Shown: positions 36,881 to 45,671, counted from the stretch's first letter. The stretch: 64,000 nucleotides of DNA from Streptomyces nodosus (GCF_008704995.1 NZ_CP023747.1:1886501-1950500); one strand, 5' to 3'. Translations and numbers: made by a program. Notes: a model not told the origin generated them from the sequence alone.

Positions 36881-37459
36881 TCAGCTCACCCGTTGCGCCC
36901 GGTGGCCGGCCCCGCGCAGCCGCACCTCGGCGGGCAGCGCCGTGAGGCCGGTGGATTCACGGGCGTGCGCCAGCGTCCCGGTGGTCAGCTGCCGCAGCAC
37001 CTCCCCGGGGTCCCCGTTCGGTTCCAGCAGCAGCCACAGCTGGGCCTCGGGCGCGGCGCGCCGCCCGGTCAGCAGCGCCCGGGCCCCCTGGACGCCGTCC
37101 AGCTGCCCGGCCTCGTCGGCGAGCACGGTCTCCAGGGCCGGCCCGCGCAGCAGGGCGCCCGAACCGTCGCCGGTGTCGACGAGCACCTCGGCGAGCCGGC
37201 GCGGACGCAGCAGCGCCCACAGCCACCACAGGGCGAGCAGTGCCAGGACCGTGAGCGCGGCCAGCACGGTCGGCCACCACCAGCCCGCCTCCCGCCACCT
37301 GGTGCGCTCGGCATCGCTGAGCAGCACGTCGTGCGGGCCCTGATGGATCCACCAGGAGGGCGGTCTCACCCCCAGGCCCACGGCGAGCACGGGGCCGCCG
37401 AGGGCGAGCAGCGCCAGGCCGAGCAGCCCGGTCAGTACTCGGTTGACGATCCGCAGCAT
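36881..37459 (-). CDS. amaP: AmaP-like alkaline-shock membrane anchor
   Basis: A 192-residue protein with an N-terminal helix pair (LTGLLGLALLALGGPVLAVG and WPTVLAALTVLALLALWWLW) and a cytoplasmic C-terminal domain. In Gram-positive bacteria AmaP anchors Asp23 at the membrane, and here it closes an Asp23 operon. The MLRIVNRV start at 37459 follows AGGCGACC. It lies 7 bp after the DUF6286 stop. Confidence 0.82.
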   Translation of the reverse strand: MLRIVNRVLTGLLGLALLALGGPVLAVGLGVRPPSWWIHQGPHDVLLSDAERTRWREAGWWWPTVLAALTVLALLALWWLWALLRPRRLAEVLVDTGDGSGALLRGPALETVLADEAGQLDGVQGARALLTGRRAAPEAQLWLLLEPNGDPGEVLRQLTTGTLAHARESTGLTALPAEVRLRGAGHRAQRVS

Positions 37460-37466
37460 GGTCGCC

Positions 37467-38132
37467 TCACCTCTTCCGGTCGGCCCGCCGTACATGCACC
37501 GACAGCGCGGGGTGCCGGTGGAGCCCCAGGTCCCGGACGGCGTCGGCGAGTGCGGTGTCCAGGTCGGCCCGCACCTCGTCGAGATCCCGGAAATGCGACA
37601 CCGCCCGCACCTCCGCTCTCCGGCGCCCCATGCGGACGCGTACCGACCGCACCCCGGAGACCTCCAGGGCCCGGTCGCGCAGCACGGTCGCGGCGGCGTC
37701 CCGGTGCAGTCCGGCCCGCAGATCGTCGTGCGTCGGGCGCATCGGGAGCACCTGGCGCAGTCCGGGGGTGACGGCGAGCACCAGCAGCCAGACGCCGAGG
37801 AGCACGATCACGCTCGCCCCGGCCAGCACCCATGGGGAGTCCAGGGGCTGCTGGGCCAGCCGATGGGCCAGGGCCCGGCGCCAGTGCATCGCGGGCCGGC
37901 CGGCGCGGACGGCCACCAGGTCGTACAGCAACAGGCCCGCCGCGACCAGGAGCAGCAGCGCGACGACGCCCGCGGGGACCTGGCGGACCGACCAGAAGCG
38001 GTGGCCCCCGCCGGCGGTGCCGGCCACCGGTTCATAGGCGGAGGCGGACGAGGACTGGCCGAGTTCGGCGTCCCCGGTCTTCTCGACGACCGGGAGTTTC
38101 CGTGTGCTGTCGTGGTCCTGGGGCTCGCTCAT
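37467..38132 (-). CDS. DUF6286 membrane protein of the Asp23 operon
   Basis: A 221-residue protein. After a polar N-terminus of about 45 residues, it has two transmembrane helices (GVVALLLLVAAGLLLYDLVA and WVLAGASVIVLLGVWLLVLA). A cytoplasmic C-terminal domain follows (RDRALEVSGVRSVRVRMGRR), resembling the Asp23/AmaP beta-alpha fold. ATG at 38132 has GGGAGGA 5 nt upstream, so it initiates independently even though its frame is open further upstream because of the preceding frameshift. Confidence 0.8.
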   Translation of the reverse strand: MSEPQDHDSTRKLPVVEKTGDAELGQSSSASAYEPVAGTAGGGHRFWSVRQVPAGVVALLLLVAAGLLLYDLVAVRAGRPAMHWRRALAHRLAQQPLDSPWVLAGASVIVLLGVWLLVLAVTPGLRQVLPMRPTHDDLRAGLHRDAAATVLRDRALEVSGVRSVRVRMGRRRAEVRAVSHFRDLDEVRADLDTALADAVRDLGLHRHPALSVHVRRADRKR

Positions 38133-38537
38133 TGCGTCCTCCCGTGTGCCGGGGACGGATGCAGCCGTTCCACCTGGACGGCGATGCACCGCCATCCCCG
38201 TCAACGCGCCTACCCGCTCGGCGACCCGGCGACGCACGGCGGCGCACCGGCCGCCGATGTCGGTGGGGTAGCCGAGCTCGACGCCGACCTGGATCCGTGC
38301 CGTCCCGGCCGGGTTCTCCCCCGCCCGGACCTCGCGCGCCGGGGGCAGCAGAACGACGGCGGTGGCCTCCGGCGGCAGGACGCCCGGCGGCAGCGGGGCG
38401 AGCGCCTCGTGCGCCGCCCGCGCGGCGATCTTGGCGACGACCAGGTCGGCGACGACGGTGGAGCCGCGCTCGGCGGCCGGCACCGGGTCCGGCCGCTCCG
38501 CACGGCTCGGTGCGTCCTCGACGGGCGGTCCTGGCAC
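38129..38537 (-). pseudogene. Asp23-like gene with apparent frameshift
   Basis: From GTG at 38537 the frame encodes an Asp23-like protein (STVVADLVVAKIAARAAHEA, IQVGVELGYPTDIGGRCAAV, VAERVGALTGMAVH). Just after GMAVH near 38185-38190 the good coding signal moves to another frame, AVQVERLHPSPAHGRTQ-stop, which completes the expected terminal beta-strand. That stop overlaps the next ATG by ATGA, as elsewhere in this genome. In the annotated frame the same stretch reads RRPGGTAASVPGTRED with poor third-position GC. One extra base explains all this. It may be a real mutation or a sequence error. Confidence 0.65.
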
Positions 38538-38540
38538 AGG

Positions 38541-38726
38541 TCACCGCCGCCGGTCGTCGCGGGGGCGGAAGAACTCGCCGGGGTCCAGGTCCCCCTCCAG
38601 AAAGCGGCCGACCACAAAGCCGACCGCACCGAGGGCCGCCACCAGCAGGAACGCCCCGAAGCCGCCGAAGTACCCGGCGAAGCCCAGGGCCATTCCGGCG
38701 ATCATGCCGATCACGGCCACGCTCAT
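38541..38726 (-). CDS. Small membrane protein, DUF2273-like
   Basis: A 61-residue protein with two Gly/Ala-rich helices (VAVIGMIAGMALGFAGYFGG, then FLLVAALGAVGFVVGRFLEG) and a basic, Asp-rich tail. The Asp23 operons of other Gram-positive bacteria carry a similar DUF2273 protein in the same place. Its stop is 3 bp before the next GTG. Confidence 0.72.
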   Translation of the reverse strand: MSVAVIGMIAGMALGFAGYFGGFGAFLLVAALGAVGFVVGRFLEGDLDPGEFFRPRDDRRR

Positions 38727-38765
38727 GCGGTGCTCCTCAGCTCGGTGGTCACCGGCCCTCCTCGG

Positions 38766-39248
38766 CTACTGGAGCCGCGACTCCAGTTCCAGGTCCTCCT
38801 CGTCGGGCAGCTTGACGTCGACGACCGCGATATTGGCCTCGACCACCTCGAGCCCGGTCATGCGTTCGACCGCCGCGATCACGTTCTCCCGCACCTCGCG
38901 TGCCAGTTGGGCGATGGCCACCCCGTAGTCGACGACGATCTCCAGGTCCAGCGCCGTCTGCACCTCGCCGACCTCGGCCTTCACTCCCCGGGTGGCCCGG
39001 GAGCCGCCGGGCACCCGGTCCCGCACGGCGCCGAAGGTGCGGCTGAGGCTGCTGCCCAGGGCGTGCACCCCGGGCACATCGCGGGCCGCGAGACCGGCGA
39101 TCTTCTCCACCACGCCGTCGGCGATGGTGGTCCGTCCGCGGGTGGCGGGATCGCCGCCGCCCCGCCGGGTGGGCCTGCGGGTGCCGGTTCCCTCCGCGGC
39201 GCCCTCGATGGTCGTCTCCGGCCGGTTCCGCTCCGGCATCTCGGTCAT
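38766..39248 (-). CDS. Asp23/Gls24-family envelope stress protein
   Basis: A 160-residue protein. Residues 1-45 are a charged, disordered tail. Residues 48-155 are the Asp23 domain: GRTTIADGVVEKIAGLAARD, VPGVHAL, then ALDLEIVVDYGVAIAQLARE and EANIAVVDVKLPDEEDLELE. The family forms a membrane-associated network, anchored by AmaP, that responds to cell-envelope stress. The ATG at 39248 follows AAAGGGAC. It is the first gene of the operon 39248-36881. Confidence 0.9.
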   Translation of the reverse strand: MTEMPERNRPETTIEGAAEGTGTRRPTRRGGGDPATRGRTTIADGVVEKIAGLAARDVPGVHALGSSLSRTFGAVRDRVPGGSRATRGVKAEVGEVQTALDLEIVVDYGVAIAQLAREVRENVIAAVERMTGLEVVEANIAVVDVKLPDEEDLELESRLQ

Positions 39249-39327
39249 CGCCGTGTCCCTTTCTGACGTCCCGCCTCCGACGCCCGCCCCGGTGCCGTGC
39301 GACCCCGGTGCCATGCGGCTCGACGAG

Positions 39328-40119
39328 CTAGTCGCCGATGCCGGCCAGGTCCCGGAGCCGACGGGCCTGGGCCGCCCGCTCGGCGGCGCGCTGCTCCTCG
39401 TAGGTCCGCTGCTGTGCGCCGCGCAGCAGCGCCTTGGTCTCGACGACGGCGTCCCGGGGCGCGGCGAGCAGCGCGGAGGTCAGGTCCCGCACGGTGTCGT
39501 CGAGTTGTTCGCGCGGCACGGCGAGGTTGGCGAGCCCCATGGTCACGGCCTCCTCGGCCAGGACGAAGCGGCCCGTCACACAGATCTCCAGCGCACGGGC
39601 ATAGCCGACCGCACTCACCAGCGGATGGGTGCCGGTGAGGTCGGGGACCAGGCCCAGGCTCGTCTCCCGCATGGCGAACTGGGCGTCGTCCGCGACGACA
39701 CGCAGATCACAGGCGAGGGCGAGCTGGAACCCGGCGCCGATCGCATGGCCCTGGACGGCCGCGACGGACACCAGGTCGTTGCGCCGCAACCAGCTGAACG
39801 CCTCCTGGAACCCGGCGATGGACGCGTCCAGCTCCTTGTCGCCGCCGCGCGCGAGGTCGGCGAAGGTCGGTTCCCCTTCGATCCCCTCGGGCGTGAGCAT
39901 CTGCCGGTCGAGCCCCGCCGAGAACGACTTGCCCTCGGCGCGCAGCACGACCACCCGCACGGAACCGGGGAGAACGCGTCCGGCCTCCGCCAGCGCCCGC
40001 CACAGAGCGGGGCTCTGCACGTTGCGCTTGGCCGGGTTGGTCAGCGTCACCGTGGCGATCGTGTCGTCGACGGTGAGCCGCACGCCGTCCTTGTCGAGTA
40101 CCGGGTCGAGCGAAGCCAT
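39328..40119 (-). CDS. Enoyl-CoA hydratase/isomerase family protein
   Basis: A 263-residue crotonase-fold protein. The CoA-oxyanion-hole segments are FSAGLDRQML near 65 and VQGHAIGAGFQLALACDLRV near 118-137. The position corresponding to the catalytic Glu of hydratases lies in DLTGTHPLVSAVGYARALEI, where no Glu is seen at the usual place, so it may be an isomerase or hydrolase rather than a hydratase. It is divergent from nothing and ends 80 bp upstream of the Asp23 operon. The ATG at 40119 is preceded by GGAGGCGCC. Confidence 0.85.
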   Translation of the reverse strand: MASLDPVLDKDGVRLTVDDTIATVTLTNPAKRNVQSPALWRALAEAGRVLPGSVRVVVLRAEGKSFSAGLDRQMLTPEGIEGEPTFADLARGGDKELDASIAGFQEAFSWLRRNDLVSVAAVQGHAIGAGFQLALACDLRVVADDAQFAMRETSLGLVPDLTGTHPLVSAVGYARALEICVTGRFVLAEEAVTMGLANLAVPREQLDDTVRDLTSALLAAPRDAVVETKALLRGAQQRTYEEQRAAERAAQARRLRDLAGIGD

Positions 40120-40252
40120 GGGGCGCCTCCGATGCATGCGGTCGGGCGCGGACGCCCCACGGGACATCCGCGAAGTGACTGCACAGTAACCACCCGGCCG
40201 GTCACCCGACCGACCGGGTGGCCACCACCGAAGGCGATGGGGCCGCCCGGCG

Positions 40253-40474
40253 TCAGGCCGATGGAGCCTTCTTGCCCCGCGTCGCCCCGCCACGCCCACG
40301 CAGCGTGACTCCCGATTCGCTGAGCATCCGGTGAACGAAGCCATACGAGCGGCCGGTCTCCTCGGCCAGCGCCCGGATGCTCGCACCGGAGTCGTACTTC
40401 TTCTTCAGGTCTGCCGCGAGCTTGTCGCGCGCGGCGCCGGTCACCCGGCTGCCCTTCTTCAGAGTCTCGGCCAC
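40253..40474 (-). CDS. gbn: Gbn-like nucleoid-associated protein
   Basis: A 73-residue basic protein with a single helix-turn-helix (SIRALAEETGRSYGFVHRML) preceded by a charged helix (DKLAADLKKKYDSG) and followed by a basic tail. The sequence and exact length match my memory of S. coelicolor SCO1839 (Gbn), a nucleoid protein that binds GATC. GTG at 40474 has GAGGAGG upstream; an ATG at 40513 with GAGGGG upstream could add 13 residues. An unusual group of GATC sites lies upstream. Function is inferred from that homologue. Confidence 0.85.
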   Translation of the reverse strand: MAETLKKGSRVTGAARDKLAADLKKKYDSGASIRALAEETGRSYGFVHRMLSESGVTLRGRGGATRGKKAPSA

Positions 40475-40596
40475 CCGTGCCTCCTCATGGGAAGTGCGCT
40501 CTGGTCTCCTCATGATCACCCCTCGGGGGCGTGATGGCCACCCATTCGGCAAGGTCCGTGAGACACGGTTTTGACGACAGGAACACATCCCCACGA

Positions 40597-40615
40597 GTGG
40601 AATCCGGGATTCCAC
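40597..40615. promoter_or_regulatory. Perfect 19-bp palindrome upstream of gbn
   Basis: Arms GTGGAATCC and GGATTCCAC around a central G, about 125 bp upstream of the gbn GTG. It is likely a binding site for a dimeric regulator; none can be named. Confidence 0.55.
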
Positions 40616-40743
40616 CCGGTCATATCCGTACGCCCGAACGGGTTCATCCGGGAAGCGGCAGGTCAGCGGCGCGTGGCGGCCGAACCCTTGGGGCACAAGG
40701 GCTCGGCCGCGCCAGGGCGGGAAGACACGCCCCGGTATGAGGA

Positions 40744-40812
40744 GATCTCACACAGATGATGGATCTCGGATCGGCCGAATGATCCATACGTAGTGGATCA
40801 ACCCCGGCGATC
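40744..40812. promoter_or_regulatory. Cluster of six GATC sites
   Basis: GATC starts at 40744, 40762, 40769, 40781, 40796 and 40809, six in 69 bp where a sequence this GC-rich should have far fewer than one. Two are the arms of TGATCCA-N7-TGGATCA (40780-40800). Gbn binds GATC, so this could be a self-binding region. Confidence 0.5.
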
Positions 40813-40996
40813 GGGTGACACGGCACACCCCGGCACGGGGTGTCCGGATACGCCGGAGCCCCGCCAAGACGCACGGGGTGGCCCTGCGTAATGGCTCCGT
40901 CGAAGGGTGTCCGGACGCTCCGACCGCCGCCGGGTGCCGGTCGAAGCACCGGCACGGCGGTCGGGTCGGGGCACCGGGCGGTTCCGCCCGGTGGGG

Positions 40997-42595
40997 TCAG
41001 GCGAGGGCGACCAGGTCCGCGTAGTCCGCGCCCCACAGGTCCTCTACGCCGTCCGGCAGCAGGATGATCCGCTCCGGCTGGAGCGCCTGGACCGCGCCCT
41101 CGTCGTGGGTGACGAGCACGACCGAACCCTTGTAGGTGCGCAGCGCGCCGAGGATCTCCTCGCGGCTGGCCGGGTCGAGGTTGTTGGTGGGCTCGTCGAG
41201 CAGCAGCACATTGGCGGACGACACCACGAGGGTGGCGAGGGCGAGACGGGTCTTCTCGCCGCCGGAGAGCACACCGGCGGGCTTGTCCACGTCGTCGCCG
41301 GAGAACAGGAACGAGCCGAGCACCTTGCGGACCTCGACCAGGTCCATGTCGGGCGCGGCGGAGCGCATGTTCTCCAGGACCGTGCGGTCGGCGTCGAGGG
41401 TCTCGTGCTCCTGGGCGTAGTAGCCGAGCTTGAGACCGTGACCGGGGACGACCATGCCGGTGTCCGGCTGTTCCACGCCCGCCAGCAGCCGCAGCAGGGT
41501 GGTCTTGCCGGCGCCGTTGAGGCCGAGGATGACGACCCGGGAGCCCTTGTCGACGGCCAGGTCGACATCGGTGAAAATCTCCAGGGAGCCGTACGACTTG
41601 GACAGGCCCTCGGCCATCAGCGGGGTCTTGCCGCAGGGCGCCGGCTCCGGGAAGCGCAGCTTGGCGACCTTGTCGGACTGGCGGACCTCGTCGAGGCCGG
41701 ACAGCAGCTTCTCGGCGCGGCGGGCCATGTTCTGCGCGGCGACCGTCTTGGTGGCCTTGGCGCGCATCTTGTCCGCCTGGGCGTTGAGCGCGGCGGCCTT
41801 CTTCTCGGCGTTGGCCCGCTCCCGCTTGCGACGCTTCTCGTCGGCCTCGCGCTGCTGCTGGTAGAGCTTCCAGCCCATGTTGTAGACGTCGATCCCGGCG
41901 CGGTTGGCGTCCAGGTAGAACACCTTGTTGACGACCGTCTCCACCAGGTCCACGTCGTGCGAGATCACGATGAAGCCGCCGCGGTAGGTCTTGAGGTAGT
42001 CCCGCAGCCAGATGATCGAGTCGGCGTCCAGGTGGTTGGTCGGCTCGTCGAGCAGCAGCGTGTCCGCGTCCGAGAAGAGGATGCGCGCCAGCTCGATACG
42101 GCGGCGCTGACCGCCGGAGAGCGTGTGCAGCGGCTGGCCGAGGACCCGGTCGGGCAGATTGAGCGCGGCGGCGATGGTGGCGGCCTCGGCCTCGGCGGCG
42201 TACCCGCCCTTGGTGAGGAACTCGGTCTCCTGGCGCTCGTACTGCTTGAGCGCCTTCTCGCGGGTGGAGCCCTTGCCGGAGGCGATGCGCTGCTCGTTCT
42301 CGCGCATCTTGCGGATCAGGACGTCCAGGCCGCGGGCGGACAGCACGCGGTCGCGGGCCAGCACGTCCAGGTCGCCGGTGCGCGGGTCCTGCGGGAGATA
42401 GCCGACCTCACCGGAGCGGGTGACGGTGCCCGCGGCGGGGATGCCCTCGCCTGCGAGGACCTTGGTGAGGGTGGTCTTGCCGGCGCCGTTGCGGCCGACC
42501 AGGCCGATGCGGTCGCCCTTGGCGACACGGAACGTGGCGTTCTCGATGAGGACGCGGGCACCGGCGCGCAGCTCGATACCGGAGGCGGAGATCAC
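40997..42595 (-). CDS. ABC-F family ATPase
   Basis: A 532-residue soluble protein with two nucleotide-binding domains and no transmembrane helices. Domain 1 has Walker A GRNGAGKTT near 38, LSGGQRRR and LLLDEPTNHLD. Domain 2 has LNGAGKTTLLRL near 350, LSGGEKTR and LLLDEPTNNLD. A linker of charged helices (RRKRERANAEKKAAALNAQA) separates them, as in ribosome-acting ABC-F proteins. These rescue or regulate ribosomes and some confer antibiotic resistance. GTG at 42595 (VISASGIELRAG) follows TGGAG. Confidence 0.92.
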   Translation of the reverse strand: MISASGIELRAGARVLIENATFRVAKGDRIGLVGRNGAGKTTLTKVLAGEGIPAAGTVTRSGEVGYLPQDPRTGDLDVLARDRVLSARGLDVLIRKMRENEQRIASGKGSTREKALKQYERQETEFLTKGGYAAEAEAATIAAALNLPDRVLGQPLHTLSGGQRRRIELARILFSDADTLLLDEPTNHLDADSIIWLRDYLKTYRGGFIVISHDVDLVETVVNKVFYLDANRAGIDVYNMGWKLYQQQREADEKRRKRERANAEKKAAALNAQADKMRAKATKTVAAQNMARRAEKLLSGLDEVRQSDKVAKLRFPEPAPCGKTPLMAEGLSKSYGSLEIFTDVDLAVDKGSRVVILGLNGAGKTTLLRLLAGVEQPDTGMVVPGHGLKLGYYAQEHETLDADRTVLENMRSAAPDMDLVEVRKVLGSFLFSGDDVDKPAGVLSGGEKTRLALATLVVSSANVLLLDEPTNNLDPASREEILGALRTYKGSVVLVTHDEGAVQALQPERIILLPDGVEDLWGADYADLVALA

Positions 42596-42829
42596 GGACA
42601 GACTCCAGGGCGGGGGAAGGGGCGGGATGGGCGGCTGAGGGCGTACCCGCCGTCTAATGCGCGAGGAGAACGGCCATGGGGCCAGTCTAACGGGGCTGTG
42701 CAAGGCCTTTTCCCGTGTGCCCGGGCCGGGCCGGATGCGGGGCCCGGTGCGGGCCCTGCCCTGCGCGGGTCGTCGGGGCGGGCGTCCGGTGTCCCGGCGC
42801 GCGGGCCCCGGGACAAGGGCGACCGGTGG
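42596..42829. other. Intergenic gap, nothing seen
   Basis: 234 bp between two genes on the minus strand. No hairpin with a long stem and no promoter pair was identified. Confidence 0.4.
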
Positions 42830-44338
42830 TCAGCTTCCTCCGGTGTGGACCTGGAACGCGGCGCGGCGCAGGGCCTTGGCCAGCGCCGGGTCGGGGTGGG
42901 CGGCGGCCAGCGCGACCAGCACCTGCACGGTGCGGGGGTGCCCCACCGCGCGCACCTCGTCGAGCAGCGCGGGCACGGTGGGCTGTATGGCGGACTCCAG
43001 GTGGCGCACCAGCAGCGGGGCCTCGCCGTGGTCGGCGACGGCGGCGGCGGTGTCGACCCACAGCCAGGTGGCCTCCTGACGGGTGAGCACCCCATGGGCG
43101 TCGTCGGGGTCGGCGCCGTCGTGCTCGGCGAGCCAGAGCAGGGCGTAGGGGCGCAGCGTGGTCTCGTCCAGGGCGGTGCGCACCTCGGGTTCGGCGGGGG
43201 CCCCGACCACGCGCAGCGCCTCGAAGGCGAGGCCCCGCAGAAAGGCGTCCTCGCCGCGGGCGGCGTCCAGGAGTTCGGTGACGGCGCCGCCGACCGGGCG
43301 GGCCGCGAGCCAGGCGCGGTACTCGGCGCGGGCCGCGTTCGGGCGGAGTCCCACACAGCCGCGGAGCATGTCCTCCGCGTTCTGCTCGATGTTCCCGGCG
43401 GGGCTCTGCGCGGCGACGCAGATCTGCTCCAGCTTGACCCAGACCGCCCAGCTGCCGAGCGGGGTGAGGGTGGCCTGCTGCTCGGCGCAGGTGAGGGCGC
43501 CGACAGAGGCGAGCGCGTCCAGGGCCCAGTCGAGCGGGGCGGCGAGCTCGGCCTCCTCGGCGGCGTCCCGGACGACCGGCGCCTCGACGGCGGTGGGAGC
43601 GGGCTCGGGAACCGATTCGGGCTCCGTCTCGGGAGCGGCGGCGTGAGATGCCCCGTCGTCCGCGTCGTCCCCGTCATCTCTGTCCGCGGGGGGTGGGACG
43701 TAGCGGATCTCGCACCGCTCGGTGCGCAGTTCGGTGACCCGCTGCACCAGGAGGTCGAGCAGTTGGTCGACGGGGACGGGACCCGCCGAGAGCTGGAGAA
43801 AGGACAGCACCTGGGGCATGGCCGAGACGACTTCGGCGACGGTGGCGTGGTCGAGGTCGTCGGGTTCGGGGTAGGCGAGCGACCAGGCGTCGAAGAGGGC
43901 GACCCAGCCGCGCAGTACGGCGGTGTCGTCGCGGTTCCAGGCGCGCAGCCGCCAGCCGGGGCGGGCGCTGTCGGCGTGCACCTCGACCAGGCCGGCCAGG
44001 CGGGCGGTGTCCCAGTCGGCACGGACCTGGGCGGCGGGCAGACCGAGATCGGCGGCGGCCCGCTCGGCGGTGGCGTCGGAGAGGGTGCCCCGTCCGCCGT
44101 CGGAGGTCGCGCCGTCGCGGCCCGGCCGGAGTGCGGCGTCGGCCCAGCGGGCGACACGGGCGGCGTCGGCGAGCCGGGCGCGGGCCATGGCGGCCAGCTC
44201 CGCGCGCGGGGGTGTCCCCTCCGGCGGCCGGGGTGCGGGGCGACGCGAACGATGCTGGGCGACCGCTCGGGGAGCGGCGGCCAGGGGCCGGGGGCGGACA
44301 AGTCGGAGCCTGGAGTCGCGCGGGGTACGGGACGTCAC
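42830..44338 (-). CDS. Hypothetical protein with helical repeats
   Basis: About 502 residues, Ala/Leu-rich. The N-terminal third (ELAAMARARLADAARVARWA, then ERAAADLGLPAAQVRADWDT) looks like a winged-helix-like region. A Glu/Pro/Ala linker near 285-315 follows. The C-terminal half has HEAT-like helices (DAFLRGLAFEALRVVGAPAE, VRHLESAIQPTVPALLDEVR). I do not recognise a family; the same gene exists in other Streptomyces from memory. GTG at 44338 (VTSRTPRDSRL) is a guess based on frame and length. The true start could lie further downstream. Confidence 0.6.
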   Translation of the reverse strand: MTSRTPRDSRLRLVRPRPLAAAPRAVAQHRSRRPAPRPPEGTPPRAELAAMARARLADAARVARWADAALRPGRDGATSDGGRGTLSDATAERAAADLGLPAAQVRADWDTARLAGLVEVHADSARPGWRLRAWNRDDTAVLRGWVALFDAWSLAYPEPDDLDHATVAEVVSAMPQVLSFLQLSAGPVPVDQLLDLLVQRVTELRTERCEIRYVPPPADRDDGDDADDGASHAAAPETEPESVPEPAPTAVEAPVVRDAAEEAELAAPLDWALDALASVGALTCAEQQATLTPLGSWAVWVKLEQICVAAQSPAGNIEQNAEDMLRGCVGLRPNAARAEYRAWLAARPVGGAVTELLDAARGEDAFLRGLAFEALRVVGAPAEPEVRTALDETTLRPYALLWLAEHDGADPDDAHGVLTRQEATWLWVDTAAAVADHGEAPLLVRHLESAIQPTVPALLDEVRAVGHPRTVQVLVALAAAHPDPALAKALRRAAFQVHTGGS

Positions 44339-44543
44339 GGGTGCAGTCTTCCGGTTGACGGTCCGAAAACCCAAACGGAACGGAACGACGGGCGACCTGA
44401 CCGGCCGGTCCCCGGGTTCCGGAATGGGGTCACACCGGGGAAAAGGGCGTGCCCCGGGGCACGGGAACAGTCCGGGTCGGAACCCTGAACGGAAGGGGCT
44501 CCCGCACCCCACCGGGCGGCCTTGACTCCCCCCGCGGCCGACG

Positions 44544-45671
44544 TCACATCAGCGGTATCAGAAAGCGCCGCATGGACTCCTCGTACTCCCCGGGGTCCAC
44601 GTTCCACATCGCGCCATGGGCGGCGTTGCGGACGGTGCGGAGGGTGACCAGATCCGCGCGGCGCCGGGCGAGGCGGCGGGAGGGTGCCCAGGGGGCGACG
44701 GCGTCGTCGGGGCCGTGGAAGAGCAGGACCGGCACCTGAAGTCGGTCCGGGGCCGTGATGTCCTCGGTGCGGTCGCCGTGCAGTCCGGTGCGGCCCTGGG
44801 CGGCGCGGACGGCCAGGGGCAGCAGCACCCCGGGGGTGCGGCGGGCCGCGGCGAGGGCCCGCAGGGTGGCCTGCCAGTCGAGCACGGGCGAGTCCAGCAC
44901 GAGGCCGGAGATCCGCTCGCGCAGCGACGAGTACGCGGCGGCACGCAGCGCCATGGTGGCCCCGGTGGACCAGCCGTGCAGGACCACGCGTCCGGCGCCG
45001 TGGCGCACGGCGTAGCGGATGGCGGCGTCCACGTCGCGCCACTCCGTCTGGCCGAGATGGTTCAGGCCGTCCGGGGGACGGGGTGCCCCGGTGTCGCCCC
45101 GGTAGGCGATGTCGAGGACCGGGACCTGGCGGCGGCTGAGGAACTCCATGACGTTCAGGGGGTGTTCCCGGGTCGCGCCGAGCCCGTGCACCGTGATCAC
45201 CCAGGTGTCGCGGGCCCCGGGCACGAACCAGGCGGGCAGGGGCCCCAGTTCGCCGGGCACCTCGACGGCGGAGTGCTCCAGGCCGAGGGCCGTGCGGGGG
45301 TCGCCGATGTGCAGCTGGGGGGTGAGCCAGGCCTTGTCGCCGGGTTCGAAGGTGCCCCGGGTGACGCGTTCCAGACGGCGTACGACGGTGTCGGCGGAGT
45401 GGGGGGCGGTGTCCAGGACCGGGCCCACCACCGCGTGCGAGCCGCTGCCGGACAGCCCGTAGACGCCGGGCCGCCCGGAGGCCAGATCGCGGGTGAGCAC
45501 GATCCGTCCGGCGGCCAGGGAGTGCACGGTCAGCCGCGGATCCGTGGGCAGCGGACGGCCGGGGGCCGCCTTGAGCGCGGCGTCACTGGCGAAGCGGCCC
45601 GCGGCGATACCGGCCGCGCCCGCCGCGATGGCTACCGTGACGGCTGCCGCCGCCGCTCTGACAGTGCGCAC
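44544..45671 (-). CDS. Alpha/beta hydrolase with N-terminal membrane segment
   Basis: A 375-residue serine hydrolase. The N-terminal hydrophobic segment (residues 4-25) is a signal anchor or signal peptide. The nucleophile elbow is HGWSTGAT near 225, a W replacing the common H. The acid is in LLFHGPDDAVAPW near 315 and the catalytic His in AAHGAMW near 345. WVITVHGLGATREHPLNVME provides the oxyanion hole. It resembles the family annotated as lysophospholipase/prolyl peptidase-like hydrolases; the substrate is unknown. It lies 85 bp from the class II aldolase gene on the same strand. Confidence 0.82.
   Translation of the reverse strand: MRTVRAAAAAVTVAIAAGAAGIAAGRFASDAALKAAPGRPLPTDPRLTVHSLAAGRIVLTRDLASGRPGVYGLSGSGSHAVVGPVLDTAPHSADTVVRRLERVTRGTFEPGDKAWLTPQLHIGDPRTALGLEHSAVEVPGELGPLPAWFVPGARDTWVITVHGLGATREHPLNVMEFLSRRQVPVLDIAYRGDTGAPRPPDGLNHLGQTEWRDVDAAIRYAVRHGAGRVVLHGWSTGATMALRAAAYSSLRERISGLVLDSPVLDWQATLRALAAARRTPGVLLPLAVRAAQGRTGLHGDRTEDITAPDRLQVPVLLFHGPDDAVAPWAPSRRLARRRADLVTLRTVRNAAHGAMWNVDPGEYEESMRRFLIPLM

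Larger units (their letters stand above)
40475..40996. other. Long intergenic region upstream of gbn
   Basis: 522 bp without a convincing gene. It contains the 19-bp palindrome at 40597-40615 and the GATC cluster at 40744-40812. Frames open here give Arg/Pro-rich products with no start sites or domains, so they are not coding. Confidence 0.6.

Noticed and set aside
37467..38537. A single 356-residue Asp23-DUF6286 fusion protein
   Set aside because: The second half has its own ATG with GGGAGGA, and the first half regains Asp23-like sequence and a stop in another frame, so a frameshift explains the run-on better.
40644..41036. 130-codon frame upstream of the ABC-F gene end
   Set aside because: Pro/Arg-rich, no ribosome site, overlaps the GATC cluster and the ABC-F tail.
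44440..44470. GTGCCCCGGGGCAC palindrome as a terminator
   Set aside because: Short, without clear loop or position after a gene stop; likely chance in GC-rich DNA.
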